Source of the DNA: Alcanivorax profundi | GTDB lineage: Bacteria; Pseudomonadota; Gammaproteobacteria; Pseudomonadales; Alcanivoracaceae | Reading direction: 5' to 3' | NCBI RefSeq assembly: GCF_003597125.1 | Contig: NZ_QYYA01000001.1 | Coordinates: 930,001 to 994,000 of the forward strand | DNA: 64,000 nucleotides | Shown: in pieces, positions 1 to 9,602 of the stretch | Position numbering within the stretch: position 1 is the stretch's first letter | Layout: each line of letters opens with the position of its first letter | Notes under the pieces: model-generated | Told to the model about the DNA's origin: nothing | The model's input: only the letters and a program-made list of their open reading frames with translations | The model's database searches: none | Program-made: the position numbers and the translations under genes

Positions 1-1110
1 GCCGTAGCCATCCCGTAAGTCCACCAGCAGGGGCAATGACTCAGCCAAATACAGCCCAACATCATCCATTAATGACATGGGGGCGGCGCCGGTACCGCCG
101 TCACCACTGTCCACAGTGATAAAATCCGGGGCGGATTCGTGTCCGCGCTCGTGGATCGCCAGAAACAGGTCTTCAAGCCAACGGGCCGACCCGATCACAC
201 ACTTGATACCGGTGGGCTTGCCCGTGACCTTACGGACATGGGAAATCATGTTAAGCAGACTGTCCGCGTCCTGGATGTCCGGCTGTCCGTTTGGGCTGAT
301 GGAGGATTCTCCGACGGGAATGCCTCTTATCCTGCCAATTTCCTCTGTGACCTTTGCCGCAGGCAAAATCCCGCCTTTGCCGGGTTTTGCCCCTTGGCTG
401 AGCTTGATTTCGAACATTTTTACCTGGCTGTGTGCTGCAATGTTCGCCAGTTTCTCGTCATCGAGGTTGCCCTCACCGTCCCGCACACCGTATCGGGCAG
501 TCCCGATCTGAAATACCACATCACCGCCACCGTCCAGATGATAGGGGGACAGGCCGCCTTCCCCTGTATTCATCCAGCAATTGGCCATGGAGGCCCCTTT
601 CGACAAGGCCTGAACTGCCGGCCGGGACAACGCGCCATAGCTCATACCTGAGATATTAAAAATGCTGTGAGCAACGTAGGGTTGATCACAGTGAGGACCG
701 ATCATGAGCGGGAGGGTTTTGGCGGCATTCTTCTCCAACGTCGGGTACGGGCAATTCATGAAGATCACCCGCCCGGCGCCGATCTGCTTGGTCGAACCGA
801 ATGCCGAGGTATTACCCAGATTTTTGGCAGCACGGTATACCCAACTGCGTTGCGCCCGGTTGAATGGCAGCTCTTCCCGATCCATGGCAAAAAAGTACTG
901 GCGGAAGAACTCTCCGAGATGCTCGAAAAAGTACCGAAAGCGGCCGATCAAGGGGAAATTTCGGCGAATGGCATGGGCTTTCTGGAAGAACCGGTCTTGT
1001 ACCCACAGGGCTAATGCGACCAGAATCAGTAGCATTAAAAGGGCAAGAAAGCCCAGCTCCAGCCAGGCAATCATACTGCTCAACCAGGGTTGTAGGCGTT
1101 CCGGGAACAT
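1..1110 (-). CDS. FMN-binding glutamate synthase family protein, 3' end outside window
   Basis: The visible 370 codons carry an N-terminal membrane anchor (about residues 10-38, hydrophobic with ALL/LLML runs), then a GltB domain-2-like FMN-binding TIM-barrel segment: SGMSYGALSRPAVQALSKGA, NTGEGGLSPYH, KLSQGAKPGKGG and the flavin-site stretch TVDSGDGGTGAAPMS. This is the stand-alone family that resembles the synthase half of glutamate synthase but lacks the glutaminase half; its substrate is generally not known. Start ATG at 1110 has a good AAGGAGA ribosome site six bases upstream. The reading frame is open to the window edge, so the C terminus is missing here. No neighbour on the same strand is visible. 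Confidence 0.88.
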   Translation of the reverse strand, partial: MFPERLQPWLSSMIAWLELGFLALLMLLILVALALWVQDRFFQKAHAIRRNFPLIGRFRYFFEHLGEFFRQYFFAMDREELPFNRAQRSWVYRAAKNLGNTSAFGSTKQIGAGRVIFMNCPYPTLEKNAAKTLPLMIGPHCDQPYVAHSIFNISGMSYGALSRPAVQALSKGASMANCWMNTGEGGLSPYHLDGGGDVVFQIGTARYGVRDGEGNLDDEKLANIAAHSQVKMFEIKLSQGAKPGKGGILPAAKVTEEIGRIRGIPVGESSISPNGQPDIQDADSLLNMISHVRKVTGKPTGIKCVIGSARWLEDLFLAIHERGHESAPDFITVDSGDGGTGAAPMSLMDDVGLYLAESLPLLVDLRDGYG

Positions 1111-1347
1111 ACTTTCTCCTTGTGACCTGCCCGGCACTTTGACCAGATAGGCTATTGGGCCTTCGATCAGTGGGTAGTATGATGGTTGTTAGCGTCCACG
1201 TTAAACCCGCGATATCGCCACTTCATCGGTGAGTACTCGGCCACTATAAACGACGACGCTAACATGGGGGCAAGCGTTAGCCTTTGGCTACGCAAATAAT
1301 AAATACCGGAGCAGCACAAACTGCTACCAAGGGTACTGGCCATAACA

Positions 1348-1986
1348 ATGAACAATTACGTCCTGATGGCCCTGTGTATCAGTGGCCTTATCGGATTGTC
1401 AGGAGCGGCCACTGCGGGGAACATTTACAAGTACCGCGCAGCGGATGGCACCATATTATTCACTGATCAGCCCCAGGAGCGGGTTGGCAGTGACCATACC
1501 CTGTTGTCTGTACGAAAGGGATGGAGCTACCAGACCCGCGCGCTGAGCGATGCTGAGCGTGACCGCTACGATACCGTTATTACCCTCGCAGCCAGCCGGT
1601 ACGGGGTTGAACCCGGCCTGATCAAGGCTGTAATTCACGCTGAATCCCTGTTTAACCCGAATGCTGTGTCCCGTGTGGGCGCCCAGGGCCTGATGCAACT
1701 CATGCCGGAAACGGCCAACTACCTTGAAGTCACCAACCCCTTCGATGCCCGTCAGAATATCCTTGGTGGCACCCGCTTTCTTGCCTACCTGAAAGGCAAA
1801 TTTACCGACCTTGACCATATTCTTGCCGCATACAATGCGGGCGAAGGCAATGTGCGTCGTTATGGTGGCATCCCCCCGTTCAAGGAAACCCAGGCTTATG
1901 TTCGTAAGGTGAAACAGCTGAAAAGCCGTTATGCCCCGCACTTCCTGGCGGGCATGGGGGAAGAGGAGGTCTTCGCGGCGAGATAG
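1348..1986 (+). CDS. Lytic transglycosylase, SLT domain, with DUF4124-like N terminus
   Basis: The 212-aa exported protein has a signal peptide ending near AATAG (residues 1-24), a short DUF4124-like segment (NIYKYRAADGTILFTDQP, residues 25-43) and a Slt/MltC-type domain from about residue 72. The catalytic glutamate is E99 in AVIHAESLFNPNAVS, followed by the family motifs GAQGLMQLMPETA and AAYNAGEGNV. It should cleave the glycan strand of peptidoglycan in the periplasm, leaving 1,6-anhydro-muramic ends. It is a lone gene between two minus-strand genes. The ribosome site is weak. Family assignment is firm; the cellular role (cell-wall turnover or machine insertion) is not shown. Confidence 0.92.
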   Translation: MNNYVLMALCISGLIGLSGAATAGNIYKYRAADGTILFTDQPQERVGSDHTLLSVRKGWSYQTRALSDAERDRYDTVITLAASRYGVEPGLIKAVIHAESLFNPNAVSRVGAQGLMQLMPETANYLEVTNPFDARQNILGGTRFLAYLKGKFTDLDHILAAYNAGEGNVRRYGGIPPFKETQAYVRKVKQLKSRYAPHFLAGMGEEEVFAAR

Positions 1987-2081
1987 TCCAGCGAGCTATC
2001 AGCTATGGGTTTTAAAATCGCGAGCCCAGAACCGCACAAGTCTGCTTCTTGATCTTCATGACTCATAGCTAACAGCTGCTT

Positions 2082-2378
2082 TCAAGCCTCCACCCCCAAC
2101 CACGGCCCATCATAGGCAATCCGATACTGGTCAAGACGATAGTTGGCAGTCAGGCATTGCCCGCTGCGCAAGGAGAATTCCATTCCGTGACCGGGGCAGC
2201 GCAACTGGTTACCGGATACGGTACAGCGATCAAGCGGGAAGTCGGCGTGGGGGCAACGGCGTTGCACCAGCCAGGTCTGCCCATCCTCATGGATTAACAG
2301 CAGCTCTTCACGGCCGACTTTCACAGGCATGCGCAGGCCATCATAGAGCTCAAGCGACCGAATCAGTCGGTGAAACAT
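2082..2378 (-). CDS. Small Rieske [2Fe-2S] ferredoxin-like protein
   Basis: A 98-aa single-domain protein with the Rieske cluster ligands C42-x-H44 and C61-x-x-H64 (RRCPHADFPLDRC... CPGHGMEF), the correct 16-residue spacing between the two boxes, and no membrane segment. It probably acts as a soluble electron carrier or as the ferredoxin of an unidentified oxygenase; no oxygenase partner lies beside it. The start at 2378 is chosen because AAAGGAGGG lies just upstream; a longer in-frame reading back to 2531 would run through a structured RNA-like leader and has no supporting ribosome site. Confidence 0.82.
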   Translation of the reverse strand: MFHRLIRSLELYDGLRMPVKVGREELLLIHEDGQTWLVQRRCPHADFPLDRCTVSGNQLRCPGHGMEFSLRSGQCLTANYRLDQYRIAYDGPWLGVEA

Positions 2379-2426
2379 GGACCGCCCTCCTTTTCGCAAT
2401 ACCTGCAGATCCCAGCCATGACATGC

Positions 2427-2507
2427 AAAGCCCGATCGCCTGAAAGGGTTCATCGCGGATTTTTGGGGGACGCCTCCCACTTTGCGGTGGGGGATCAATC
2501 GGGCTTT
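2427..2507 (-). promoter_or_regulatory. Structured leader of the Rieske gene (candidate cis-regulatory RNA)
   Basis: A perfect 10-bp inverted repeat AAAGCCCGAT/ATCGGGCTTT (2427-2436 and 2498-2507) closes an 81-base element containing an inner hairpin CCCAC-TTTGCG-GTGGG (2476-2491). It lies 49 bases upstream of the Rieske start, on the same transcript if transcription starts beyond 2507. No known riboswitch class was matched by eye. It is not followed by a T-run in the gene direction, so a simple terminator is less likely. Confidence 0.4.
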
Positions 2508-2532
2508 CCCCTCAAACCTGCGAAGAACCATA

Positions 2533-2557
2533 AAAAAGCCCGCTTGCGCGGGCTTTT
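2533..2557 (-). terminator. Intrinsic terminator downstream of ppsA
   Basis: AAAAAGCCCGC-TTGC-GCGGGCTTTTT: an 11-bp stem with T-run on both strands, 41 bases after the ppsA stop codon. It would also end any plus-strand readthrough. Confidence 0.85.
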
Positions 2558-2597
2558 TACTGTGCGATGAAGCACCAGACAGGTCAAGCCGTGCGAT

Positions 2598-4970
2598 TTA
2601 GTCGCCGTGCTTGCCCGCCAAGAAGAACCAGGTATCCAGCACTGAATCCGGGTTCAGGGATACAGAGGAGATACCCTGCTCCATCAGCCATTTCGCCAAG
2701 TCAGGATGGTCCGAGGGGCCCTGACCACAGATCCCGATGTATTTACCCTGCGCGTTACACGCATCAATGGCCATCTTCAGCAGCTTCTTCACTGCAGGAT
2801 CGCGCTCATCAAACAGATGGCTGACGATACCGGAGTCGCGGTCCAGACCCAACGTCAGCTGGGTAAGGTCGTTGGAACCGATAGAGAAGCCGTCAAAGTT
2901 CTGCAGGAACTCATCGGCCAACAGCGCATTGGTGGGCAGCTCGCACATCATGATGACACGCAGATCATTTTCACCACGCTTCAGGCCGTTCTTGCCGAGA
3001 AGCTCGATCACCTGTTCGGCTTCGCCAGTGGTACGAACGAACGGCACCATCAGCTCAACATTGGTAAAGCCCATCACATCGCGGACTTTCTTCATGGCCC
3101 GGCATTCGAGCTCGAAGCAGTCTCGGAAGTTTTCACTGATGTAGCGGCTCGCACCGCGGAAGCCCAGCATCGGGTTTTCTTCTTCCGGCTCGTAGTGCTT
3201 GCCACCGATCAGGTTGGCGTATTCGTTGGACTTGAAATCAGACAGACGAACAATGACTTTCTCGGGGTAGAACGCCGCAGCCAGGGTCGACACGCCTTCC
3301 ACCAGTTTCTCAACATAGAAATCGACCGGATCGCCATAGCCGGCAATACGCTTGTCGATGTTCTGCTTGATGTCGTTCGGCATGCTGTCGTAGTTCAACA
3401 ACGCCTTCGGATGGACACCGATCATGCGGTTGATGATGAACTCCAGACGGGCAAGCCCAACGCCCTGGTTCGGCAGCCCCGCGAAATCGAAAGCACGATC
3501 CGGGTTGCCGACGTTCATCATGATCTTGAATGGCAGCTTCGGCATGGATTCGATGGAATTACGCTGTACGTCAAATTCCAGCTTGCCTTCATAGATCTTG
3601 CCGGTGTCGCCCTCAGCACAGGACGCGGTAACTTCCATGCCATCAGACAGCAGTTCCGTGGCATCGCCACACCCTACGATGGCAGGCACACCCAGCTCAC
3701 GGGCAATAATGGCTGCGTGACAGGTCCGGCCACCACGGTTGGTAACGATGGCCGCCGCACGCTTCATGACCGGCTCCCAATCCGGATCCGTCATGTCGGT
3801 CACCAGCACGTCACCCGGCTGCACTTTGTCCATTTCCTTGACACTGGTAACGATGCGGACCGTACCGGCACCGATACGCTGGCCAATGGAGCGGCCTTCT
3901 ACCAGAACCTTACCGGTCTGCTTGAGCAGGTAACGCTCCATGACGTTGGCATCAGAACGGCTCTTCACCGTCTCGGGACGGGCCTGAACGATGTACAGTT
4001 TGCCGTCATCACCATCCAGCGCCCACTCGATGTCCATGGGCATACCGTAGTGTTTCTCGATTTCGATCGCCTGACGAGACAGGTTCTCGATGTGTTCGTC
4101 GGTCAGACAGAACTTCATGCGGTCATCACGATCCACATCCACAATCTGGACTGACTTGCCAGCAGTGGCCTCGGCGCCGTAAATCATCTTCTGCATCTTG
4201 CTGCCCAGGTTACGGCGCAGGATGGCAGGCTTGTTATTCTGCAGTGTCTGCTTGTGAACGTAGAATTCGTCAGGGTTTACTGCGCCCTGCACGACCATTT
4301 CACCCAGGCCGTAAGACGCGGTAATGAACACCACATCCTTGAACCCGGATTCGGTATCCAGGGAAAACATCACGCCTGCCGCGCCGGTCTCGGAGCGCAC
4401 CATGCGCTGCACACCCGCAGACAGGGCAACCAGCTTGTGGTCAAAACCCTGATGGACCCGGTAGCTGATGGCACGGTCATTAAACAGGGAGGCAAAGACC
4501 TCTTTCACGGCGACCATGACACTGTCGATACCACGGATATTCAGGAAGGTTTCCTGTTGGCCGGCAAAGGAGGCATCCGGCAAATCCTCAGCGGTAGCGG
4601 AAGAACGAACCGCCACCGGCAGGTCCGCATTGCCCTCGCCGATCTGCTCGTAAGCTTCACGGATAGCCTTGTCTAACGCAGGCTGGAAAGGCGCATCAAT
4701 CACCCACTGGCGGATTTCTTCACCGGTCTTGGCCAGTGCAACCACATCCTCAACATCAAGAGCGCTCAGCGCTTCGTTGATCTTTTGGGTCAGGTTGTTG
4801 TGCTCGAGGAACTCACGGAAGGCTTCAGCGGTAGTGGCAAAGCCGCCGGGCACGGAGACACCCGCTGCCGACAGATTGCTGATCATTTCACCCAGGGAGG
4901 CATTTTTGCCACCAACGTGTTCTACGTCGTCTTTCCCCAGATCCTGAAACCAGACTACATATTCCGCCAA
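2598..4970 (-). CDS. ppsA: Phosphoenolpyruvate synthase
   Basis: A 790-aa enzyme converting pyruvate, ATP and water to PEP, AMP and phosphate, the first step of gluconeogenesis from pyruvate-level carbon. The N-terminal ATP-grasp part begins [25 protein letters not shown]. The swivelling phosphohistidine domain has [15 protein letters not shown] with catalytic H418 and, two residues before it, T416, the threonine targeted by PpsR-type regulators. The C-terminal PEP/pyruvate barrel contains LARLEFIIN and [20 protein letters not shown]. The start codon is TTG, with GGAG six or seven bases upstream. Length fits the family. The gene is divergent from ppsR, its expected regulator. Confidence 0.97.
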   Translation of the reverse strand: MAEYVVWFQDLGKDDVEHVGGKNASLGEMISNLSAAGVSVPGGFATTAEAFREFLEHNNLTQKINEALSALDVEDVVALAKTGEEIRQWVIDAPFQPALDKAIREAYEQIGEGNADLPVAVRSSATAEDLPDASFAGQQETFLNIRGIDSVMVAVKEVFASLFNDRAISYRVHQGFDHKLVALSAGVQRMVRSETGAAGVMFSLDTESGFKDVVFITASYGLGEMVVQGAVNPDEFYVHKQTLQNNKPAILRRNLGSKMQKMIYGAEATAGKSVQIVDVDRDDRMKFCLTDEHIENLSRQAIEIEKHYGMPMDIEWALDGDDGKLYIVQARPETVKSRSDANVMERYLLKQTGKVLVEGRSIGQRIGAGTVRIVTSVKEMDKVQPGDVLVTDMTDPDWEPVMKRAAAIVTNRGGRTCHAAIIARELGVPAIVGCGDATELLSDGMEVTASCAEGDTGKIYEGKLEFDVQRNSIESMPKLPFKIMMNVGNPDRAFDFAGLPNQGVGLARLEFIINRMIGVHPKALLNYDSMPNDIKQNIDKRIAGYGDPVDFYVEKLVEGVSTLAAAFYPEKVIVRLSDFKSNEYANLIGGKHYEPEEENPMLGFRGASRYISENFRDCFELECRAMKKVRDVMGFTNVELMVPFVRTTGEAEQVIELLGKNGLKRGENDLRVIMMCELPTNALLADEFLQNFDGFSIGSNDLTQLTLGLDRDSGIVSHLFDERDPAVKKLLKMAIDACNAQGKYIGICGQGPSDHPDLAKWLMEQGISSVSLNPDSVLDTWFFLAGKHGD

Positions 4971-5443
4971 GGTTGTCTCCTTAAATACGTGTTACCGGTA
5001 GTATCCACTGGCAATGCCGGGTCGAATCGAGCCGACATTCTACTCAAAACCATCACGGTTTGCCCGCCCAAGTGACAAAAAGGGGCGCGACTTTCGGCAT
5101 TTATATGGCCGGTTCGCCGCCACTCGGCTTTCAAAGCCACTATCCCATTGAAAATGCAAGGATAATTCATGGCCTGGGCTATCGGCGCGCAGTGTAGTGG
5201 CAACGCGGGGTCCGGACAACGGCCAATTCGTGTCATTGAGCCTGCTTTACGGTCATAGCAGTGGAAACCCCGGCGTGGAGTCACTAGACTGCTACGACAA
5301 AACAATGACTTAGACACCCTTGCAGGGCCAGAGATGGCTCCAAAGGTTGTCTGTAGACAATTTTCCTGAGGGACGATCAGGGACTGTCGAGCCCATGGTC
5401 GCAAAGCAAGCCCTATGGCCAGCCTCCTCATGCGGGATCAGAC
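4971..5443. other. Divergent ppsA/ppsR intergenic region
   Basis: This 473-base gap should hold the promoters of both divergent genes. I see no convincing open frame. One short palindrome (5347-5360) is listed separately. The ppsA Shine-Dalgarno is at its left edge. No clear -35/-10 pair stands out. Confidence 0.5.
5347..5360. promoter_or_regulatory. Palindrome TTGTCTGTAGACAA, possible operator
   Basis: Perfect 6-bp arms TTGTCT/AGACAA around GT, 84 bases before the ppsR start. It resembles GntR/FadR-type operators in having TTGT...ACAA ends, but its spacing differs from the two sites before the gntR gene of the prp operon. Assignment is speculative. Confidence 0.3.
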
Positions 5444-6274
5444 ATGGCACTTATCATGAAACGAACAGCCTTTTACCTTTCCGACGGCACAGGCATTACC
5501 GCCGAAACCCTTGGCCACAGCATGCTTAGCCAATTTGGCGATATTGAATTCGTTCAGGTCACCCTCCCCTTTGTGCAATCCGACCAGCAAACACGAGAGG
5601 CCGTAGAACGCATCAACAGGGCCCACCAGGAAGACGGGGTAAAACCGGTGGTCTTCTCTACTCTGGTGAACAACGAACACCGCGAGATTCTGCACAGCTG
5701 CAAAGGTATGGTGCTGGACCTGTTCGGCGCCTTCCTCAACCCGCTGGAGGAAGAACTGGGGGTTCGTTCCAATCACAAGATCAACCAGAGTCACGCCATC
5801 CGTGACGCCGACTCCTACCGTATTCGGATCAATGCCGTCCACTTTGCGCTAGACAACGATGATGGCGCCCGGACGCGGCACTACGACCAGGCTGACATTA
5901 TCCTCATCGGCGTCTCCCGCTCCGGCAAAACGCCCACCAGCCTTTATCTGGCTCTTCAATTTGGATTATTTGCTGCCAACTACCCTCTCACTGAAGACGA
6001 CTTCGATGACCTGCGACTTCCCAAGGCGCTCCAGGAACACAAAACGAAGCTATTCGGCCTGACTATCAACGCCGAGCGTCTTAGCGCAATACGCAGCGAA
6101 CGCAAGTCAAACAGCAAATACGCCTCACTGCGTCAATGCGACATGGAACTACGCGCCCTGGAAGCCATGTACAACAAGCACAACATCCCCTATCTCGATG
6201 CCACAGAGCTATCTATCGAAGAGATCAGTACGCGGGTGTTGGCGATGAAGGGGCTGAAGCGGCGCTTGCAATAG
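5444..6274 (+). CDS. ppsR: PEP synthase regulatory protein (kinase/pyrophosphorylase)
   Basis: A 276-aa DUF299-family protein. These enzymes inactivate PEP synthase by ADP-dependent phosphorylation of the threonine next to its catalytic histidine, and reactivate it by Pi-dependent dephosphorylation. Diagnostic sequence: N-terminal YLSDGTGITAETLGHS and a P-loop GVSRSGKTPTSLYLA at residues 156-170. The divergent ppsA next door makes the target clear. Two in-frame ATGs (5444 and 5456) are possible starts; both have weak ribosome sites. The reading ends with KGLKRRLQ. Confidence 0.93.
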   Translation: MALIMKRTAFYLSDGTGITAETLGHSMLSQFGDIEFVQVTLPFVQSDQQTREAVERINRAHQEDGVKPVVFSTLVNNEHREILHSCKGMVLDLFGAFLNPLEEELGVRSNHKINQSHAIRDADSYRIRINAVHFALDNDDGARTRHYDQADIILIGVSRSGKTPTSLYLALQFGLFAANYPLTEDDFDDLRLPKALQEHKTKLFGLTINAERLSAIRSERKSNSKYASLRQCDMELRALEAMYNKHNIPYLDATELSIEEISTRVLAMKGLKRRLQ

Positions 6275-6321
6275 CAGCAAGGACTACTAAGAGCGCATCC
6301 CACAAGTCAATGGTAGAGGTG

Positions 6322-7473
6322 TTAGCAGCCCCGAAGGCAGGCTTCCACTGAATCAATGACATACGCCTGCTCGCCGTCGGTGAGTGAGTGGAAAACAGGC
6401 AGGCGTACAAGCCGTTCGTAAAGTTCAACTGTCTTGCTGCATGCTCCAACGTTCCTGCCGAACTGCTTTCCAGCCGGAGAAAGATGTAAGGGTACATAGT
6501 GTGCCTGAGCGCAGACGCCCTTCGCATTCAGCCCCGCAAGCAATTCATTCCTTGCACGCAAATCTCTCGCTTTCAGAAAAAAAATATGGCCATTGTGGTC
6601 CGCCCAATCAGGAACGCTAGCCTGTTTTATTCCGTGAAAATCCGACAATGGTGCCAACTCAGACGCATAGTTTTCCCACCGCGCCCGCCGTTCAAATTTA
6701 ACGGCCTGAGCGGCATCAAGCTGAACGGAAAGGAAAGCCGCCTGAAGCTCGCTCATGAGAAAGCTACTGCCAATATCCAGCCATTGGTATTGATTGACTG
6801 CTCCTGATGCGAACGCCTCTCGATTAGTGCCTTTCTCTCGCAGGATTCTGGCCCGGTCCAGAAAAGAGGCGTCATTGACAACCAATGCCCCCCCTTCCCC
6901 TCCGCTTGTGTAGTTCTTGGTCGCGTGGAAGCTAAAAGCACCCAGATGACCAATACTCCCCAAATGCCTGTTCTTATAATTTGACATCACTGCCTGTGCA
7001 GCATCCTCAATGACCCAAAGGGCATGACGCTCAGCGATCAGCATGATGGCATCCATATCACACGCCACACCGCCATAATGAACGGGCACAATTGCTCGTG
7101 TTCTGGGAGTTATGGCCGCCTCGATGAGTGTCACATCAAGATTCCCATCAGCTGTGGAGATATCGACGAAAACCGGGATGGCGCCCCTTAATACGAACGC
7201 ATTAGCAGTGCTGACGAATGTCCAGGATGGCATAATAACCTCATCTCCCGGACCAATATCAATCAGTAGGGCCGCCATTTCCAACGCATGGGTACAAGAA
7301 GGTGTCAACAGAACATCAAGAGCCCCCACCAATTTTGACAGTAGTCCCTCGCAGTAAGAAGTGAAACTCCCGTTCCCCGCCAACATTCCAGAATGAACTG
7401 CCTCCTGGATTGCCTCTGGCTCTCCCCCAATCATCAAGGGCCGGTTAAAAGGAATATTCAGCGACAGGTTCAT
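6322..7473 (-). CDS. DegT/DnrJ/EryC1-family sugar aminotransferase, WecE (RffA)-like
   Basis: A 383-aa PLP enzyme. The N-terminal LNIPFNRPLMIGGEPEAI is typical of dTDP-4-dehydro-6-deoxy-D-glucose (4-keto) transaminases of the RffA/WecE type, as are PSCTHALEMAALL, PSWTFVSTANAFVLRG and IEDAAQ. The PLP lysine is K186 in GAFSFHATKNYTSGGEGG. The likely product is a dTDP-4-amino-4,6-dideoxysugar used in a surface glycan. It faces, across a 419-base gap, a WecD-like N-acyltransferase that would act on such a product. Substrate is inferred from resemblance only. This stretch is visibly A+T-richer than neighbours such as ppsA. Confidence 0.88.
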   Translation of the reverse strand: MNLSLNIPFNRPLMIGGEPEAIQEAVHSGMLAGNGSFTSYCEGLLSKLVGALDVLLTPSCTHALEMAALLIDIGPGDEVIMPSWTFVSTANAFVLRGAIPVFVDISTADGNLDVTLIEAAITPRTRAIVPVHYGGVACDMDAIMLIAERHALWVIEDAAQAVMSNYKNRHLGSIGHLGAFSFHATKNYTSGGEGGALVVNDASFLDRARILREKGTNREAFASGAVNQYQWLDIGSSFLMSELQAAFLSVQLDAAQAVKFERRARWENYASELAPLSDFHGIKQASVPDWADHNGHIFFLKARDLRARNELLAGLNAKGVCAQAHYVPLHLSPAGKQFGRNVGACSKTVELYERLVRLPVFHSLTDGEQAYVIDSVEACLRGC

Positions 7474-7892
7474 TCTTTAGGGGCCATACGTTAGAAGGTC
7501 TGAAGATAGGGACTAGCGATCAATCCATGGCAATATAAGCCAATTACAATGCTGATAAAGCAGGAGTCGATGTATCCTTATTAAACTTAGTCAATAGGGA
7601 TCAAGTTAAAGCATGGCAACAAAGAAAGAAACAAGATCAAACCCAGCCCGCCGAATAATTTGTGGGCAATTTTACCCCACCCAGCCCAGTTCATGCAGGG
7701 GAGAAACATTGCTGTAAAGATGGATCCTTCAGGATTCCCTTTGCATCAGACATTGATGGAATCGCAACTCGATCGTTGCGCTATGCTCGTACAACGGCAA
7801 AAAACACGGCTTTTATGGCAGTGGAGCCTCGCCTAACCCATGTCTATGAGGCAAAATAGAAAGTAAGAATTCTAATAATTTCTAATCTAGGC
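7474..7892. other. A+T-rich divergent intergenic region of sugar cluster
   Basis: This 419-base gap separates the aminotransferase from the GNAT gene. It contains only very short open frames on the plus strand (for example ATG 7613 for 34 codons and ATG 7719 for 38 codons), none recognised. It probably carries two divergent promoters; A+T content is high, but I could not choose a specific -35/-10 pair. Confidence 0.4.
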
Positions 7893-8873
7893 ATGACAGT
7901 GACGGAACCTTTCACTCATCACAGTTTTTACCACCTGCGAAGCCCAGCACAGGTTACGTCGCTGAATTTTGACAACCTGGATATATATACCCGGTACAGA
8001 GGACACCCTGAGCTAGATCGCTTGGACCATATCCGCCTTTTACAACATGAACTGGGAGCAGCATTGGCAGCTGGAGGAAGGTGTAGTGCCATCATTCACG
8101 GGGAAATCATTCAGGCAATCTGTGCCGTCACACCACTAGCATGGGATAGCGAACATTTTGGCCAAAAAATGGCAAAGATTAGTATCTCAAGCTGTCCAGC
8201 GGTCGCTCCGAAAACGCTCCAGCTACTAGCTGAAAAGACAGTCATGGCAGCCAACCTTGGCAGAGAAGTTCACATTTCATGTGAAGTAGATATCGACAAC
8301 TACCTTTGCTTGAACACTCTTCTCTCAATGGGTGCAGAAATTCTGGATTTAAAGCGGGAGTATCGCGCAAAGAGCCTGAAGAACGTCCCCCCCCCAAAAT
8401 TTCGGGCTTATGTGCGCCCCTATACCGAAGCAGACCGTGACTCCATACTTGAGATTCTGGACTACTCGTTTTTTGCTACCCGCTTCTCCAGAGACAGCAT
8501 TTTATGCCATCAAAAGTCACAACAACTCTATCGTCAATGGATGAAGAAGATCTTGGATCGATCGGACGAGGAACGGACCGCTCTCGTCGTTGAAAAAGCA
8601 GGTGTAGTTCTTGCGTGTGGCACCATTGAAGCGCAGGATCTCCGTTTTGCCGGAGTGGATTTACAGCTCATGAGCGGAGGCATTTACGTCTCCCGGTCAG
8701 ATGCCACCGGCTATTATTACCCAGTCATCTATGAATTGATCCAAACAGCACTTACTCATTACTCTACAGCGCAAACCTGCATTTCACTGAATAACCATGC
8801 AGCGGTGAGAGTTTTGGAAAAAATGAACTTTGGTACGAACTCAACCCGCTATGCACTACGGCTGGCAAGATGA
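7893..8873 (+). CDS. GNAT-family N-acyltransferase, WecD (RffC)-like
   Basis: A 326-aa protein with the WecD hallmark PLAWDSEHFGQKMAKI near residues 81-96 and a C-terminal GNAT fold (ACGTIEAQDLRFAGV, GGIYVSRSDATGYYYPVIYELI, SLNNHAAVRVLEKMNF). WecD/RffC acetylates dTDP-4-amino-4,6-dideoxygalactose; the WecE-like gene opposite supports a similar role here. It is longer than E. coli WecD, mainly through an N-terminal half that looks like a degenerate GNAT repeat. The start ATG has a weak ribosome site. Its stop overlaps the next start by four bases (ATGA), implying translational coupling with the GT2 gene. Confidence 0.75.
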   Translation: MTVTEPFTHHSFYHLRSPAQVTSLNFDNLDIYTRYRGHPELDRLDHIRLLQHELGAALAAGGRCSAIIHGEIIQAICAVTPLAWDSEHFGQKMAKISISSCPAVAPKTLQLLAEKTVMAANLGREVHISCEVDIDNYLCLNTLLSMGAEILDLKREYRAKSLKNVPPPKFRAYVRPYTEADRDSILEILDYSFFATRFSRDSILCHQKSQQLYRQWMKKILDRSDEERTALVVEKAGVVLACGTIEAQDLRFAGVDLQLMSGGIYVSRSDATGYYYPVIYELIQTALTHYSTAQTCISLNNHAAVRVLEKMNFGTNSTRYALRLAR

Positions 8874-9592
8874 GCTCAACGAACAGCCTATCTATCATCA
8901 CTACCACCGACCCTCTTACCGGTCACCTTCCAGCATTGCTATCCGAGTTGTCCTCGCTAGCAATAAAAGAAAAGGCGCAATACGAGGTAGTCATAGTAGA
9001 CGATTTGCAGCAGTGGAAAGATTCTGCACCACCTTTGTCGGCTGAATATAAAAACCTGTTGATCAACCTAATCACCCCTTCAGAACACGCTGGCCAACTT
9101 GGAGCTATCCTGAATGGCATATCTTACGCCAAAGGCTCTTTACTACTCACCATAGACCCGGATCTTTATCCGTGTGTACATGAAATACCTGAGTTATTGG
9201 CGCTTTTAAATACCAATACACATGCAGTTCATGCGGTACGAAAACATCGCTCAGACGCCAATCAGGTACGCATGTGGGGTTCTAAATTTATCAATTGGCT
9301 TATTTGCCGAATAACAGGCTTGCGTATCGATGACATTGGAAGTCCGATATGCTTGTTCAAGAAAGAGATACTAACTCTCCTTCCCTCATCTGAGGAGGAA
9401 CGGCAAATAAACCCACGTCTACTCTGTTATTTCAAACTTGCCGATCAACTGTCGTCGTACACACTCAGGAGCTCCGCCGTAAAAGGGGAAGTAAGTCACT
9501 ACACTACTACCGAGATTATCCGCACAACATGGCACCTCATACGAAATGCCTTAAAGTTAAGAAAAATTAGCCGCATGGACAGAAACGACTGA
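8870..9592 (+). CDS. Glycosyltransferase family 2
   Basis: A 240-aa GT-A fold enzyme. It has the N-terminal nucleotide-sugar site SIITTTDP and VVIVDDL (D44-D45), and the DxD-like motif LLTIDPDLYP (D96/D98). The segment GSKFINWLICRITGLRIDDIGSPICLFKKEIL is typical of the dolichyl/undecaprenyl-phosphate mannose synthase-like branch. It has no strong C-terminal membrane segments, so it may act as a soluble or peripheral enzyme. It overlaps the WecD-like gene by four bases and ends ten bases from the convergent dioxygenase gene. Probably transfers an (amino)sugar into a surface glycan; donor and acceptor unknown. Confidence 0.85.
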   Translation: MSSTNSLSIITTTDPLTGHLPALLSELSSLAIKEKAQYEVVIVDDLQQWKDSAPPLSAEYKNLLINLITPSEHAGQLGAILNGISYAKGSLLLTIDPDLYPCVHEIPELLALLNTNTHAVHAVRKHRSDANQVRMWGSKFINWLICRITGLRIDDIGSPICLFKKEILTLLPSSEEERQINPRLLCYFKLADQLSSYTLRSSAVKGEVSHYTTTEIIRTTWHLIRNALKLRKISRMDRND

Positions 9593-9602
9593 TAACATTA
9601 CG

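Noticed and set aside
139-651. Plus-strand frames over the first kilobase
   Set aside because: They are antisense to the glutamate synthase-family gene, which gives a clear minus-strand protein.
2706-4154. A 482-codon plus-strand frame inside ppsA
   Set aside because: Antisense shadow of ppsA with no signal or motif.
7613-7859. Small frames in the aminotransferase/GNAT gap
   Set aside because: 34, 38 and 65 codons, no motifs and no convincing ribosome site; too little to call genes or a pseudogene.
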